Shown here: in pieces, positions 1 through 6,642 of the stretch
Layout: the number at the start of each line of letters is the position of its first letter
How positions within the stretch are numbered: the first letter of the stretch is position 1
From: Kiritimatiellia bacterium
GTDB lineage: Bacteria; Verrucomicrobiota; Kiritimatiellia; RFP12; UBA3636
Direction of reading: 5' to 3'
Assembly: GCA_017450425.1 (NCBI GenBank)
Contig: JAFSUV010000234.1
Span: 1 to 8,907 of the forward strand
Length of the DNA: 8,907 nucleotides
Notes under the pieces: generated by a model
Database searches by the model: none
Seen by the model: the letters and a program-made list of their open reading frames with translations, nothing else
Told to the model about the DNA's origin: nothing
Program-made: the position numbers and the translations under genes

Positions 1-58
1 CGATTTTTGGGCGCTGACAATTTGCACGAACCCCAATATTTTCAATGGGTTTGTGAGA

Positions 59-110
59 TTTCGGGACAATTTATCCCGAAAAAATCGGGATAAGTCTGTT
101 CACTAGACTT
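59..110. other. Overlapping inverted repeats, possible 3' end of an off-window transcript
   Basis: Two mutually exclusive hairpins share one arm. TTTCGGGA (59-66) pairs with TCCCGAAA (74-81). Alternatively TTATCCCGA (71-79) pairs with TCGGGATAA (85-93) around an A5 loop. A third, weaker stem AAGTCT (92-97) / AGACTT (105-110) is followed by T and C runs to position 120, which resembles a weak terminator on the + strand. No convincing gene lies in 1-110: two + frames are open from the window edge (to stops at 91-93 and 103-105), but neither resembles a known protein. The stretch could be the 3' end of a gene to the left, or an outer part of the repeat that follows. The inverted repeats are seen directly; their function is inferred. 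Confidence 0.4.
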
Positions 111-310
111 TTCCCCTTTTCGAGCAATAGCGGCGCACCCGTAGTCATGCATTTTCTCCATGTTTTCAATTTTGTCACACAGAGGCACAGAGGCACAGAT
201 GAGGCATTTTTGTCACACAGGGGCGCAGAGGAGGCGGAGGCGCAGAGTTTATTGATCGCCTCCTCGCGACATCCCGACCAAGGCGGCTCCGCCGCCGAAA
301 TCCCGGAGCG

Positions 311-334
311 ACATCCCGATATCCCGACATCCCG
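311..334. repeat. 8-bp tandem repeat within copy 1
   Basis: Three head-to-tail octamers, ACATCCCG, ATATCCCG and ACATCCCG, occupy this stretch. Two more ATCCCG words occur nearby at 271 and 300, giving five in 64 bp. The same array is preserved in copy 2 at 8773-8796. Confidence 0.9.
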
Positions 335-374
335 CAATTCCGGCACCCTTTCTCCCCGGCTCTCGGGCGCGTGC

Positions 375-437
375 GGACGCGCCGTGGGCGCGTCCCTGCC
401 GGTCGCTTCCGGGTAGGGGCGTTTCCACGAAACGCCC
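375..437. repeat. Three back-to-back hairpins within copy 1
   Basis: GGACGCGCC (375-383), loop GTG, GGCGCGTCC (387-395) is a perfect 9-bp stem. CCCTGCCGG (395-403) and CCGGGTAGGG (407-416, allowing one bulge and a G-T pair) form an imperfect second stem. GGGCGTTTC (417-425), loop CAC, GAAACGCCC (429-437) is a third stem with perfect 9-bp arms. Copy 2 keeps the last two stems, with the middle one altered in sequence but still paired, and lacks the first arm. The stems are read directly. Whether they act as RNA or DNA structures is unknown. Confidence 0.85.
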
Positions 438-480
438 GCAACTGGCGCTACGTCGCGCCTGGCGCCTTTGCGCCCGAGAG

Positions 481-520
481 TCGGAGAGAATCGGGGAGAG
501 TCGGGGAGAATCGAGGTGAT
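481..520. repeat. 10-bp tandem repeat within copy 1
   Basis: Four units in exact 10-bp register: TCGGAGAGAA, TCGGGGAGAG, TCGGGGAGAA and the degenerate TCGAGGTGAT. A related array (TCGGGGAGAA, TCGACGAGAA, TCGTCGAGAG) lies at 8878-8907 in copy 2 and runs off the window. A period near one helical turn is notable but may be incidental. Confidence 0.85.
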
Positions 521-576
521 TGACTACGTATGAGTTCTCAAATTCTTGGGAACAAGTTCATTCGCTTCCGCCCAGG

Positions 577-582
577 TATAAT
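577..582 (+). promoter_or_regulatory. Consensus -10 box for the metallophosphoesterase gene
   Basis: A perfect TATAAT ends only 7 bp before the ATG at 590. No good -35 hexamer sits at 16-18 bp; the sequence at 554-559 is AAGTTC. With the usual spacing, transcription would start at about 588-590, at the start codon itself, so the mRNA would be leaderless. The box is seen; its use is inferred. Confidence 0.55.
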
Positions 583-589
583 TGACGCC

Positions 590-1534
590 ATGAAAACGAA
601 GATTGTGCCGATAGCCGTTTTGCTTTTTCCGGCGCTGTGCGCGGTTTGCGCCACGGGCCGCGCCGATGCGTTCCGCTTTGTCCAGATTTCCGACACGCAC
701 CAGGGGCGCGCGCTGCACCAGTGGCGCTACCGCGAGGCGGTGCGGCAGATCAATGCGCTGCCGTTTGCCGTCGAATGCGTGATCCACACGGGCGATGTGG
801 TCTCGAACGGCGTGAACAGTCCCGATGTGGCGCAACGAGCGAAAGAAATTTTTTCGGCGATCAACGCGCCGAAAATCATGTGCCCCGGAAACCACGACAT
901 CGTGTTCCAGTATTCCGACCCGACGAACCGTTTTTTCAGGACCGCTGCGGCGTACCGCGAGTTTTTCGGGCCGCTTGGACAGACGGTCGAGACGTCGAAT
1001 GCGCTTTACATCGCGGTCTGCACGGAGTGCATCCGCCGCAAAGACGCGCCAGCGATTCCGGGTTTCGACCCGCTTGAATGGCTGGAGGAGCGCATCGGGC
1101 GCTGCCCGGCCGGGAAACCGGTTTTCGTGTGTACGCACGTACCGGACTGCGACGACTACGCAGACGGCGAGTTCAAGCCCGCATGGAGCGACCCGGACGG
1201 TCTGCGGCGGTGGCGCGCGCTCCTCTGCCGCCATCCAAACGTGCGGGCCGTGCTTGCCGGACACTTCCACCGCAACTGCTATGCGGAGCACGGCGACGGC
1301 GGCCCGCCCACGATCGTCGCCCCGTGCTTCGCTTCGTTCTGGCAGCGCCAGGCTTCGTACAGGATCTTCACGGTCGAAGACGGCCGTCTCTCGTGGCAGG
1401 ACGTTTACATCGAAGACCCGCCGCCGGACACGCACATAAGCCGCGACGGCATCGCGATCGACGCGGCGGCGGACGCGCCGCAGCCGGCGGCGGCGGTCGA
1501 TACTTCGCTCGAAGCCGCACCATCCGGGCGCTAG
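590..1534 (+). CDS. Exported calcineurin-like metallophosphoesterase
   Basis: This 314-residue protein should hydrolyse a phosphoester outside the cytoplasm using a two-metal centre; the substrate cannot be told from sequence. An N-terminal signal peptide is evident (basic start, hydrophobic core about residues 5-20, probable cleavage after ADA at 25-27). The metallophosphoesterase signature is complete and in order: DTH (35-37), GD (68-69), GNHD (100-103), a lone His in CTHVPD (183), and GHFH (224-227). The last 35 residues are an Ala/Pro-rich low-complexity tail. I chose ATG 590 over the in-frame ATG at 530 because the signal peptide begins there and the upstream codons overlap the TATAAT box. 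No Shine-Dalgarno sequence precedes it. It ends 4 bp from the convergent SNF2 gene. Relatives include cyclic-nucleotide phosphodiesterases and acid-phosphatase-like enzymes. Family assignment is firm; the physiological role is unknown. Confidence 0.9.
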   Translation: MKTKIVPIAVLLFPALCAVCATGRADAFRFVQISDTHQGRALHQWRYREAVRQINALPFAVECVIHTGDVVSNGVNSPDVAQRAKEIFSAINAPKIMCPGNHDIVFQYSDPTNRFFRTAAAYREFFGPLGQTVETSNALYIAVCTECIRRKDAPAIPGFDPLEWLEERIGRCPAGKPVFVCTHVPDCDDYADGEFKPAWSDPDGLRRWRALLCRHPNVRAVLAGHFHRNCYAEHGDGGPPTIVAPCFASFWQRQASYRIFTVEDGRLSWQDVYIEDPPPDTHISRDGIAIDAAADAPQPAAAVDTSLEAAPSGR

Positions 1535-1538
1535 CGCG

Positions 1539-4500
1539 CTAAAGTTCGAACAAATCCCGCACGATGTCCATGGAAAGGGCAGGGGAATCGGCGAGCGCGC
1601 TCTCGCGTATCGTCGCGGAAACCAAGGCCCGCTTGTGCGCCTGCATGCGGAACACCTTTTCTTCGATCGTGCCGCGCGTGAGAAGCCGGTGGGCGGTGAC
1701 GGAGCGCTTCTGCCCGATGCGGTGCGCGCGCGCCACGGCCTGATCCTCGACTGCGGGATTCCACCAGGGGTCGAAAAGAACGACTTCGTCCGCGCCGGTG
1801 ATGTTGAGGCCGGTGCCGCCGGCCTTGAGCGACACGAGAAAAACGGGGATTGAAGGATCGGCGTTGAAGCGGTGCACCTGCTCGAACCGGTCGCGCGAAG
1901 CGCCGTCGAGGTAGCAAAACGGCATGTTGCGCCGACCGAGTTCGGCCCTTACAAGACCGAGCATTTCGACGAACTGCGAGAACACGATCACGCGGTGGCC
2001 GCCGTCGCGCGCTTCGTCCAGAAGATCGAAGAGACCTGAAAACTTCGACGATGTGCACGCGGCGGCGTCCGGATGGTCTTTGGCGAGCAAGGCGGGGTGG
2101 CAGCAGATCTGACGGAGCCTGAGAAGCGCGGTGAGCACCAGCATCTGCGACTTTTCGAGCCCGCTGTCCGCGATCGCCGCCGCCACCTGCCCGCGCGCGG
2201 CGGCGAACCAGCGGTCGTAGAGCTTCTTCTGCGCCGGATCGAGCACGGTCCACTCTTCCTTTTGCTGTAGCGGCGGAAGGTCTTTCGCGACTTCGGTCTT
2301 GAGACGGCGCAAAAGATAGGGCGACACTTTTGCGCGCAGGCGCGAAAGCGTTTCCTCGCCTTCAAGGCGCGCCGCGAGCGGGCAGTCCGGGCGGGCCAGT
2401 TCGGCCGCCGGCCTTTCGTAGCGCTCGCGGAAATCCTGGTGCGATCCGAGATATCCGGGGATGAGAAAATCGAATATCGACCACAAGTCGAGAAGCGCGT
2501 TTTCGACCGGTGTGCCCGTCACGGCCAATCTGCAGTGCGAAACGAGCGACTTTACGGCGTGGGCGCTCTGGGTCGCACGGTTTTTGATCGACTGCGCCTC
2601 GTCGATCACCACGACCGAGAACTCCATTTTCCGGTATGCGCCGACATCGCGCCTGAGCGTGGAATAGGAGGCTATCACGAGATCGACGCCTTCTGCGGCG
2701 GCGGCAAACGCCTCGGGGTCGAGAAGACGCGACGACGGCGCGTCTTCGCCGGCGTACGCGGCCCGTACGCGCGGCGAATCCGAGAGCATCGCCCCGCGGC
2801 TCGATTCGTCCATCGCGAGCACCTTCAGCGCGGGCGTGAACTTGGCGGCCTCGGCCGCCCAGTTATCGACGAGCGACGTCGGGCATACGACGAGCGCCGG
2901 CAGTCCGCGCGCCGCGAGCCTGCTGCGCGGCAGTGCGAGCCAGGCCAGCGTCTGCACGGTTTTGCCGAGGCCCATTTCGTCGGCGAGGATGCCGCCCATG
3001 TCGCGCTTCTCGATCGAGCGCAACCACGCGACACCGGCCCTTTGGTACGGGCGCAGCATCGACCGCAGCGGCTCCGGCACCGGCGAAGTCTCCTTCACGC
3101 CGGCGAGGGTCTGCCCGGCGAGGAAGGAGCGGTAGTGGTCGGCCCAGGGGCGCGATTCGTGGTCGAACACGACAAAGGCGTCCTTGAGGCTCCCCACGAG
3201 CGAGACAAGGAACGGGGCGACCGTGGCCGGGAAGCGCACGGGAATCCCCTGCGCCGCGTTTTCCACGATGCTTTCGCCGTCCGAAGCCGCCGAACTCGAC
3301 GGCTTTCCGAGGATTTCGGCGAACGACTCGCCGAGCGAACGCAGCGCGCCGGGGCTGAAGAGATATGTCCTGTTGCGCCACGGCACGAAAGCGTGGCCAT
3401 GGTGCCACTGGGCGATGATTTCGGAAGCGGGCAGCAGGTCGTTGCGGCCTACCGAGTGGAACGAGAGCGTGAGGTCGAACACGCCGGAAGAAGTGTCCGG
3501 CACATCGATTTTCACCCGCGTCGATACGCGCTCCAGCTGGCTGTCGAGATCCGCGAGTTCGCCCTGCGGCTCCGCGCGCCAGCCGCGGATGGCGCGGATT
3601 TCCGGCGTGGTCGAACCGAGGAAGCGGTAAATCTCCTCCTTCCCGACGATCGGCGAAAGGGCGGAGCCGCGGGGCGAAGCCGGGTCGGCCGGATTGACGC
3701 CGAGGGAGGAGGCGAGTTGCAGCGCCGCTTTTTCCGCCTCGGCGTTGCGGACGAAATACGAGTACGGATCGTCCGGATCCGGCACGCAAAGGTCGTGACC
3801 GGGTTCGCAGCACGGCACCATGTACGCCGGATCGGGCTTGCCGGTGTCGGGGCTGTAGTCCGCCATGAGGGTTGGCGTAAGCACGGTCGAAGCGCCGAGC
3901 GAACCCGGACTCAAGCGACCTTTGGGATTGGCAGCCCGCGCGAAAATGCGGAAAATCGGTGTTTTCGGAGTCCAGGAGAAGAGGTCGAGAAACGGCTCCA
4001 CCGGGCCGCCGGGATTGCCCTCGTCATCCTCCGCCGACACGGGAAGCGTCCGCCTCAAGGCAGGCAGCTCGATGTGCAGAAACGAGCGTACGCGCGGGCG
4101 GGGGACCGCAATCGTGTCGAAGTACAGCGCCCAGTACGGCTGCGGGAGGACGGCGGCGAGCGGGTAGAAGACGCCGCCGAGGAAAGCATATCCGTGCGAC
4201 CGGTCGAAAAGGTATTCCGGCTGCTCGGAAACCGAAGCGCCGGGTATGTCGGAGCGCAACGCGGCGAAAACATCGCCGTTTTCGTGGTCGAGCGAAAGGA
4301 ACAGGTACGGGGCGACGGTGTTTTCGCGACCAGACGCGACCTTTAGCGTCCTTCCGGCGACGGTGCGCAAAACCGGCGCGCGGCACTTGCCGGCGACTTC
4401 CAGCAGCCACAGGAAATACGGCAGGTTCAGCTGCAGCGAGCCGGTCAGGTCGCAGTTCGAGATGGCGTCGAGCACCGCAAGCACGTCCAGTTCGCTTTCC

Positions 4501-5096
4501 GCCAGCCGCACCGCCGCGCCCGAGCGCACTGCGGTGGCGACCGGCACGGCGGGGGCTTCGCCGCCGGCGCCCTCGCGCACGAGCCACACGCTGATGTCCA
4601 TCGAACCCTTGCGGATGCGCGCCGCCCAATCGTCCGGCACATCGATGCGCAAGTGTACCGGCACGCCTTTAGGGTCGCACTTAAGCGAAAGTCCGTCGGC
4701 AAGATTGGCTTCGCCGGCGCGGGCCGCGGCCTTTTCCGCGAGTCTGGCGCCGGGTGCAGTCTTGGCCGCCGCCGCCCGCTTTGCGAGCGTAATCGCCACG
4801 GCGAGCATGTGGAAGCACGCGACTCCGCTTTGCCCGGCGGGGCAGCGGCAGAGGTTGACGACGCGCGCAGCCGCGCCGGCCGAAAACCCGGGGCGGCGCG
4901 TCTGCACCGAAAAGGAAGTTTCTATCGTGTGGCCGCCGGCCGTGACGATTCCGGAAGCGGTGCCAGAGCCGGAATCCCACGAAGCGCGCGAAACGCCGCC
5001 TGATTCGGCGGTGCGCACTGCGGACTCAAACGCGGCTCTTTCGCCCCAAAAACGTATCGACTCGATCGAGCAGGGGAAAGGTGTCGAGATTGCCAT
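1539..5096 (-). CDS. SNF2-family ATPase (DEAD/DEAH-like helicase) with SWIM zinc finger
   Basis: This is a 1185-residue cytoplasmic, DNA-binding, ATP-driven translocase of the bacterial Swi2/Snf2 group. Members remodel protein-DNA or polymerase-DNA complexes rather than unwind strands. The N-terminus carries a SWIM zinc-binding motif (CRC at 83-85, C94-F-H96). Residues about 140-650 are divergent and probably correspond to the bacterial SNF2-associated region. The ATPase core follows: Q-like LRPYQ (681-685), Walker A DEMGLGKT (706-713), motif Ia VVCPTS (736-741), Walker B DEAQ (832-835), motif III TGTP (860-863), motif IV VIVFSQF (1036-1042), motif V LKAGGTGLN (1090-1098), and motif VI ARAHRIGQ (1122-1129). 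All motifs are intact. ATG 5096 fits a TTGACC/TAGAAT promoter upstream, and there is no Shine-Dalgarno sequence. Neighbouring genes do not indicate a target. Family is certain; cellular role (transcription recycling, repair or anti-phage) is open. Confidence 0.95.
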   Translation of the reverse strand: MAISTPFPCSIESIRFWGERAAFESAVRTAESGGVSRASWDSGSGTASGIVTAGGHTIETSFSVQTRRPGFSAGAAARVVNLCRCPAGQSGVACFHMLAVAITLAKRAAAAKTAPGARLAEKAAARAGEANLADGLSLKCDPKGVPVHLRIDVPDDWAARIRKGSMDISVWLVREGAGGEAPAVPVATAVRSGAAVRLAESELDVLAVLDAISNCDLTGSLQLNLPYFLWLLEVAGKCRAPVLRTVAGRTLKVASGRENTVAPYLFLSLDHENGDVFAALRSDIPGASVSEQPEYLFDRSHGYAFLGGVFYPLAAVLPQPYWALYFDTIAVPRPRVRSFLHIELPALRRTLPVSAEDDEGNPGGPVEPFLDLFSWTPKTPIFRIFARAANPKGRLSPGSLGASTVLTPTLMADYSPDTGKPDPAYMVPCCEPGHDLCVPDPDDPYSYFVRNAEAEKAALQLASSLGVNPADPASPRGSALSPIVGKEEIYRFLGSTTPEIRAIRGWRAEPQGELADLDSQLERVSTRVKIDVPDTSSGVFDLTLSFHSVGRNDLLPASEIIAQWHHGHAFVPWRNRTYLFSPGALRSLGESFAEILGKPSSSAASDGESIVENAAQGIPVRFPATVAPFLVSLVGSLKDAFVVFDHESRPWADHYRSFLAGQTLAGVKETSPVPEPLRSMLRPYQRAGVAWLRSIEKRDMGGILADEMGLGKTVQTLAWLALPRSRLAARGLPALVVCPTSLVDNWAAEAAKFTPALKVLAMDESSRGAMLSDSPRVRAAYAGEDAPSSRLLDPEAFAAAAEGVDLVIASYSTLRRDVGAYRKMEFSVVVIDEAQSIKNRATQSAHAVKSLVSHCRLAVTGTPVENALLDLWSIFDFLIPGYLGSHQDFRERYERPAAELARPDCPLAARLEGEETLSRLRAKVSPYLLRRLKTEVAKDLPPLQQKEEWTVLDPAQKKLYDRWFAAARGQVAAAIADSGLEKSQMLVLTALLRLRQICCHPALLAKDHPDAAACTSSKFSGLFDLLDEARDGGHRVIVFSQFVEMLGLVRAELGRRNMPFCYLDGASRDRFEQVHRFNADPSIPVFLVSLKAGGTGLNITGADEVVLFDPWWNPAVEDQAVARAHRIGQKRSVTAHRLLTRGTIEEKVFRMQAHKRALVSATIRESALADSPALSMDIVRDLFEL

Positions 5097-5113
5097 AGTT
5101 GCTGTTGGCGCGC

Positions 5114-5143
5114 ATTCTACCGCTTCCCCCGGTTTCCGGTCAA
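5114..5143 (-). promoter_or_regulatory. Sigma70-type promoter for the SNF2 gene
   Basis: On the minus strand, TTGACC (5143-5138) and TAGAAT (5119-5114) are separated by 18 bp. The -10 box ends 17 bp before the ATG at 5096, so the predicted leader is only about 10 nt and contains no Shine-Dalgarno motif. Confidence 0.7.
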
Positions 5144-5163
5144 CCCGCCATGCGCTTCACCGT

Positions 5164-5305
5164 GCCGGACTGGGGTCATGTCAGGACATTGAACGCACCG
5201 AAAACCTTCGGGACATTGAAATTTCAACATCGGCGCAGCCGCTGTCAGTTTTTCGATGTTGGCAACATCCTGTCTGGCACCACAGCCGGCGGATGTGCTT
5301 TTTTT
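5164..5305 (+). other. Imperfect fold-back element ending in a T-run
   Basis: The block is organised as nested inverted repeats. GCCGG (5164-5168) faces CCGGC (5286-5290). GTCAGGACATTG (5180-5191) faces CAACATCCTGTC (5263-5274) with three mismatches. CAACATCG (5225-5232) faces CGATGTTG (5254-5261). GGACATTGAA occurs twice in direct orientation (5184-5193 and 5211-5220). An alternative local palindrome GATGTTG-G-CAACATC spans 5255-5269. Seven Ts follow at 5299-5305 after a weak GCAC/GTGC stem. It could be a small RNA with a terminator, a leader, or a decayed MITE or REP-like element. I see no ORF that would explain the pattern. Confidence 0.5.
5216..5227. promoter_or_regulatory. 12-bp palindrome, possible operator
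   Basis: TTGAAATTTCAA is a perfect palindrome within the fold-back block, midway between the divergent SNF2 and amidase genes. It is a reasonable binding site for a dimeric regulator, but it may be only part of the element's structure. Confidence 0.3.
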
Positions 5306-5341
5306 CTGCGGACCGGATTTCCGTCCGGCCGCGATATGCGC

Positions 5342-5347
5342 TATCAT
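5342..5347 (+). promoter_or_regulatory. -10 box for the amidase-xseB unit
   Basis: TATCAT lies 9 bp before the ATG at 5357, the same hexamer as in the glgA promoter. The -35 region at 17 bp (TTCCGT, 5319-5324) is poor. A CGGAC/GTCCG inverted repeat (5309-5313 and 5323-5327) lies immediately upstream. The predicted transcription start falls about 1-4 nt before the ATG. Confidence 0.45.
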
Positions 5348-5356
5348 TCCCAGACG

Positions 5357-6607
5357 ATGCAGCGATTTTCTGTTTGGCTTTTGCGTTTGATTCCGGCGGC
5401 CGCGCTTTTCATGGCGGGTTGCGCCTCCACTCCGCCTGTCGGCGTTTCGGACGGCGGAGACCGTGCCGCGCCCGGAGATGCGGCGGCTTCGCTCGCTACG
5501 GCGCCGGAAGACGCCGGTGCGGGCGACGCCATTTCCGCATTGGAGCCTGCGGCCGCGGGTGAAGCGACACCGGCCGCGCCACCGCAGCCGGCGCCCCAGC
5601 CCCGGCCCTGGGTTTTTCGCTATGAAGCCGGGCGGTGCCAGGCGCTCTTCGACGGCGTTTCCGTGTATTTGGGCGAACCCGCAGTTTCCAATTGGCGTTC
5701 GCGGACGGCCAAGCCGACCGCGCTCGACGCGCGGGCGACGGTTCGACCTCTTCGCACCGCCAGGTCGCATCCGATTGCAACGGGCCGGAAAATGCGCGTC
5801 TGCCTCGATCCGGGCCACGGCGGCATGGATTCCGGCGCCGTTTCGCGCGACGGCAAGACGAACGAAAAATCCCTTGCCCTCGACATCGCGAAAAACGTGG
5901 CGGCGAAACTCCGCGCGGACGGGTTCGATGTGATGCTTACGCGCACGGGGAACGATGCGGCGGTCGAGCTTGCCGATCGCGCCGCGAAGGCGAAACGGTG
6001 GCACGCCGACATGTTCGTCAGCATACACCTCAATTCCGAGAAAGGCGGGAAGGCCGGCGGAATCGAGACATACGCGATGCCGGCACAGGGGATGCAATCG
6101 ACTTCGCATTCGGGCACGGCTCCGGCGCCGGATTCAAAGCGGCGTTTCCCCGGCAATGCAAACGATGACGGAAACATGCAGCTCGCTTTCTGCATACACC
6201 GGAGGCTCGTAAACGCCGTCAGGGGAAATACCGGAGACCGGGGATTGCGCCGCGCCCGCTGGGTCGTGCTGCGCGAGGCCGCGATGCCCGCCGCGCTCGT
6301 GGAATGCGGGTTCGTTTCGTCATCAAAGGATTTGGCGTTTTTGCGCAGCGCATCGGGGCGCGAAACCGTGGCGCGCGGGATCTACGAGGGTATTTGCGAC
6401 TTTGCCTTCGGCACCATGGCGCCGGGACTTGCGCCGCGGTCGCCGAAGAGCGCGCCGGATGCTGCAGCGGTGCCGGTGCCGACACTGGCGATGCCGCCGC
6501 TCGAAAGCGTTCAGCGCCCGGAAGATGAGAGGCCGCTCGATGCCTCCCCGGCGGTCGTGGCCGCGCGCGAAGCGGCACTCAAGGCTGCGGGACTCACGGC
6601 GGAGTGA
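5357..6607 (+). CDS. Lipoprotein N-acetylmuramoyl-L-alanine amidase (Amidase_3)
   Basis: This 416-residue protein should cleave the amide bond between MurNAc and the peptide stem of peptidoglycan, for cell separation or wall turnover. The N-terminus is a lipoprotein signal peptide with a lipobox-like FMAGC ending at C22, so it is probably membrane-anchored in the periplasm. Residues about 30-84 are an Ala/Pro-rich linker, and about 85-135 form a small region (FDGVSVYLGEP at 98-108) that I cannot assign. The zinc amidase domain spans about 147-350: H154 in DPGHGG, E170 in TNEKS, H224 in SIHLNS and catalytic E316 in VECGF, all present. An Ala/Pro-rich tail of about 65 residues follows. ATG 5357 gives a compact signal peptide; an in-frame ATG at 5336 would overlap the putative -10 box. 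There is no Shine-Dalgarno sequence. xseB follows 44 bp downstream. Confidence 0.93.
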   Translation: MQRFSVWLLRLIPAAALFMAGCASTPPVGVSDGGDRAAPGDAAASLATAPEDAGAGDAISALEPAAAGEATPAAPPQPAPQPRPWVFRYEAGRCQALFDGVSVYLGEPAVSNWRSRTAKPTALDARATVRPLRTARSHPIATGRKMRVCLDPGHGGMDSGAVSRDGKTNEKSLALDIAKNVAAKLRADGFDVMLTRTGNDAAVELADRAAKAKRWHADMFVSIHLNSEKGGKAGGIETYAMPAQGMQSTSHSGTAPAPDSKRRFPGNANDDGNMQLAFCIHRRLVNAVRGNTGDRGLRRARWVVLREAAMPAALVECGFVSSSKDLAFLRSASGRETVARGIYEGICDFAFGTMAPGLAPRSPKSAPDAAAVPVPTLAMPPLESVQRPEDERPLDASPAVVAAREAALKAAGLTAE

Positions 6608-6637
6608 AGTTTTCGCAAAAGCGTTTTTTTGAAAACT

Positions 6638-6642
6638 GGAGG
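6638..6642 (+). promoter_or_regulatory. Shine-Dalgarno sequence of xseB
   Basis: GGAGG lies 9 bp before the ATG at 6652. It decides that start over the in-frame GTG at 6604, which overlaps the amidase stop codon and would add 16 residues unlike the family. It is the only clear ribosome-binding site among the five genes. Confidence 0.75.

Larger units (their letters stand above)
112..514. repeat. Structured dispersed repeat, copy 1
   Basis: This gene-free segment matches 8611-8907 in the same orientation. The best part, 211-357 against 8673-8819, aligns over 147 bp without gaps and with four mismatches, all transitions. Similarity continues leftward, less perfectly, to a shared GAGC-rAkAGCGGCGCA stretch (122-136 and 8621-8635). 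Internal order: purine-rich CACAGAGGC words (177-246), a GGCGGC-TCC-GCCGCC hairpin (282-296), ATCCCG words (271-334), a cluster of hairpins (375-437), and a TCGGGGAGAA-type tandem array (481-520). Copy 1 also has an extra GTCACACAG-type unit (174-208), and two insertions relative to copy 2, of about 21 bp and 38 bp. Short open frames across it reflect the repeat and GC content. Similar CACAGAGG-type intergenic repeats are, to my recollection, scattered through some PVC genomes; no transposase accompanies this one. Confidence 0.85.

Noticed and set aside
271..334. Possible CRISPR array
   Set aside because: The repeated words are only 6-8 bp with no regular spacers of 30-40 bp, and no cas genes are nearby.
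147..416. An 89-codon open frame through repeat copy 1, with a relative in copy 2
   Set aside because: It is not annotated as a gene because the stretch is made of tandem and inverted repeats, and the two frames diverge outside the shared core. The silent-change pattern is kept as a finding.
524..1435. A 303-codon open frame on the - strand opposite the phosphoesterase
   Set aside because: It has an Arg-rich shadow composition; the + strand product has a signal peptide and a complete metal-binding motif set.
2439..4346. A 635-codon open frame on the + strand opposite the SNF2 gene
   Set aside because: It is the antisense shadow of a GC-rich gene: the product is Arg/Gly-rich with no recognisable domain, while the minus strand has every SNF2 motif in order.
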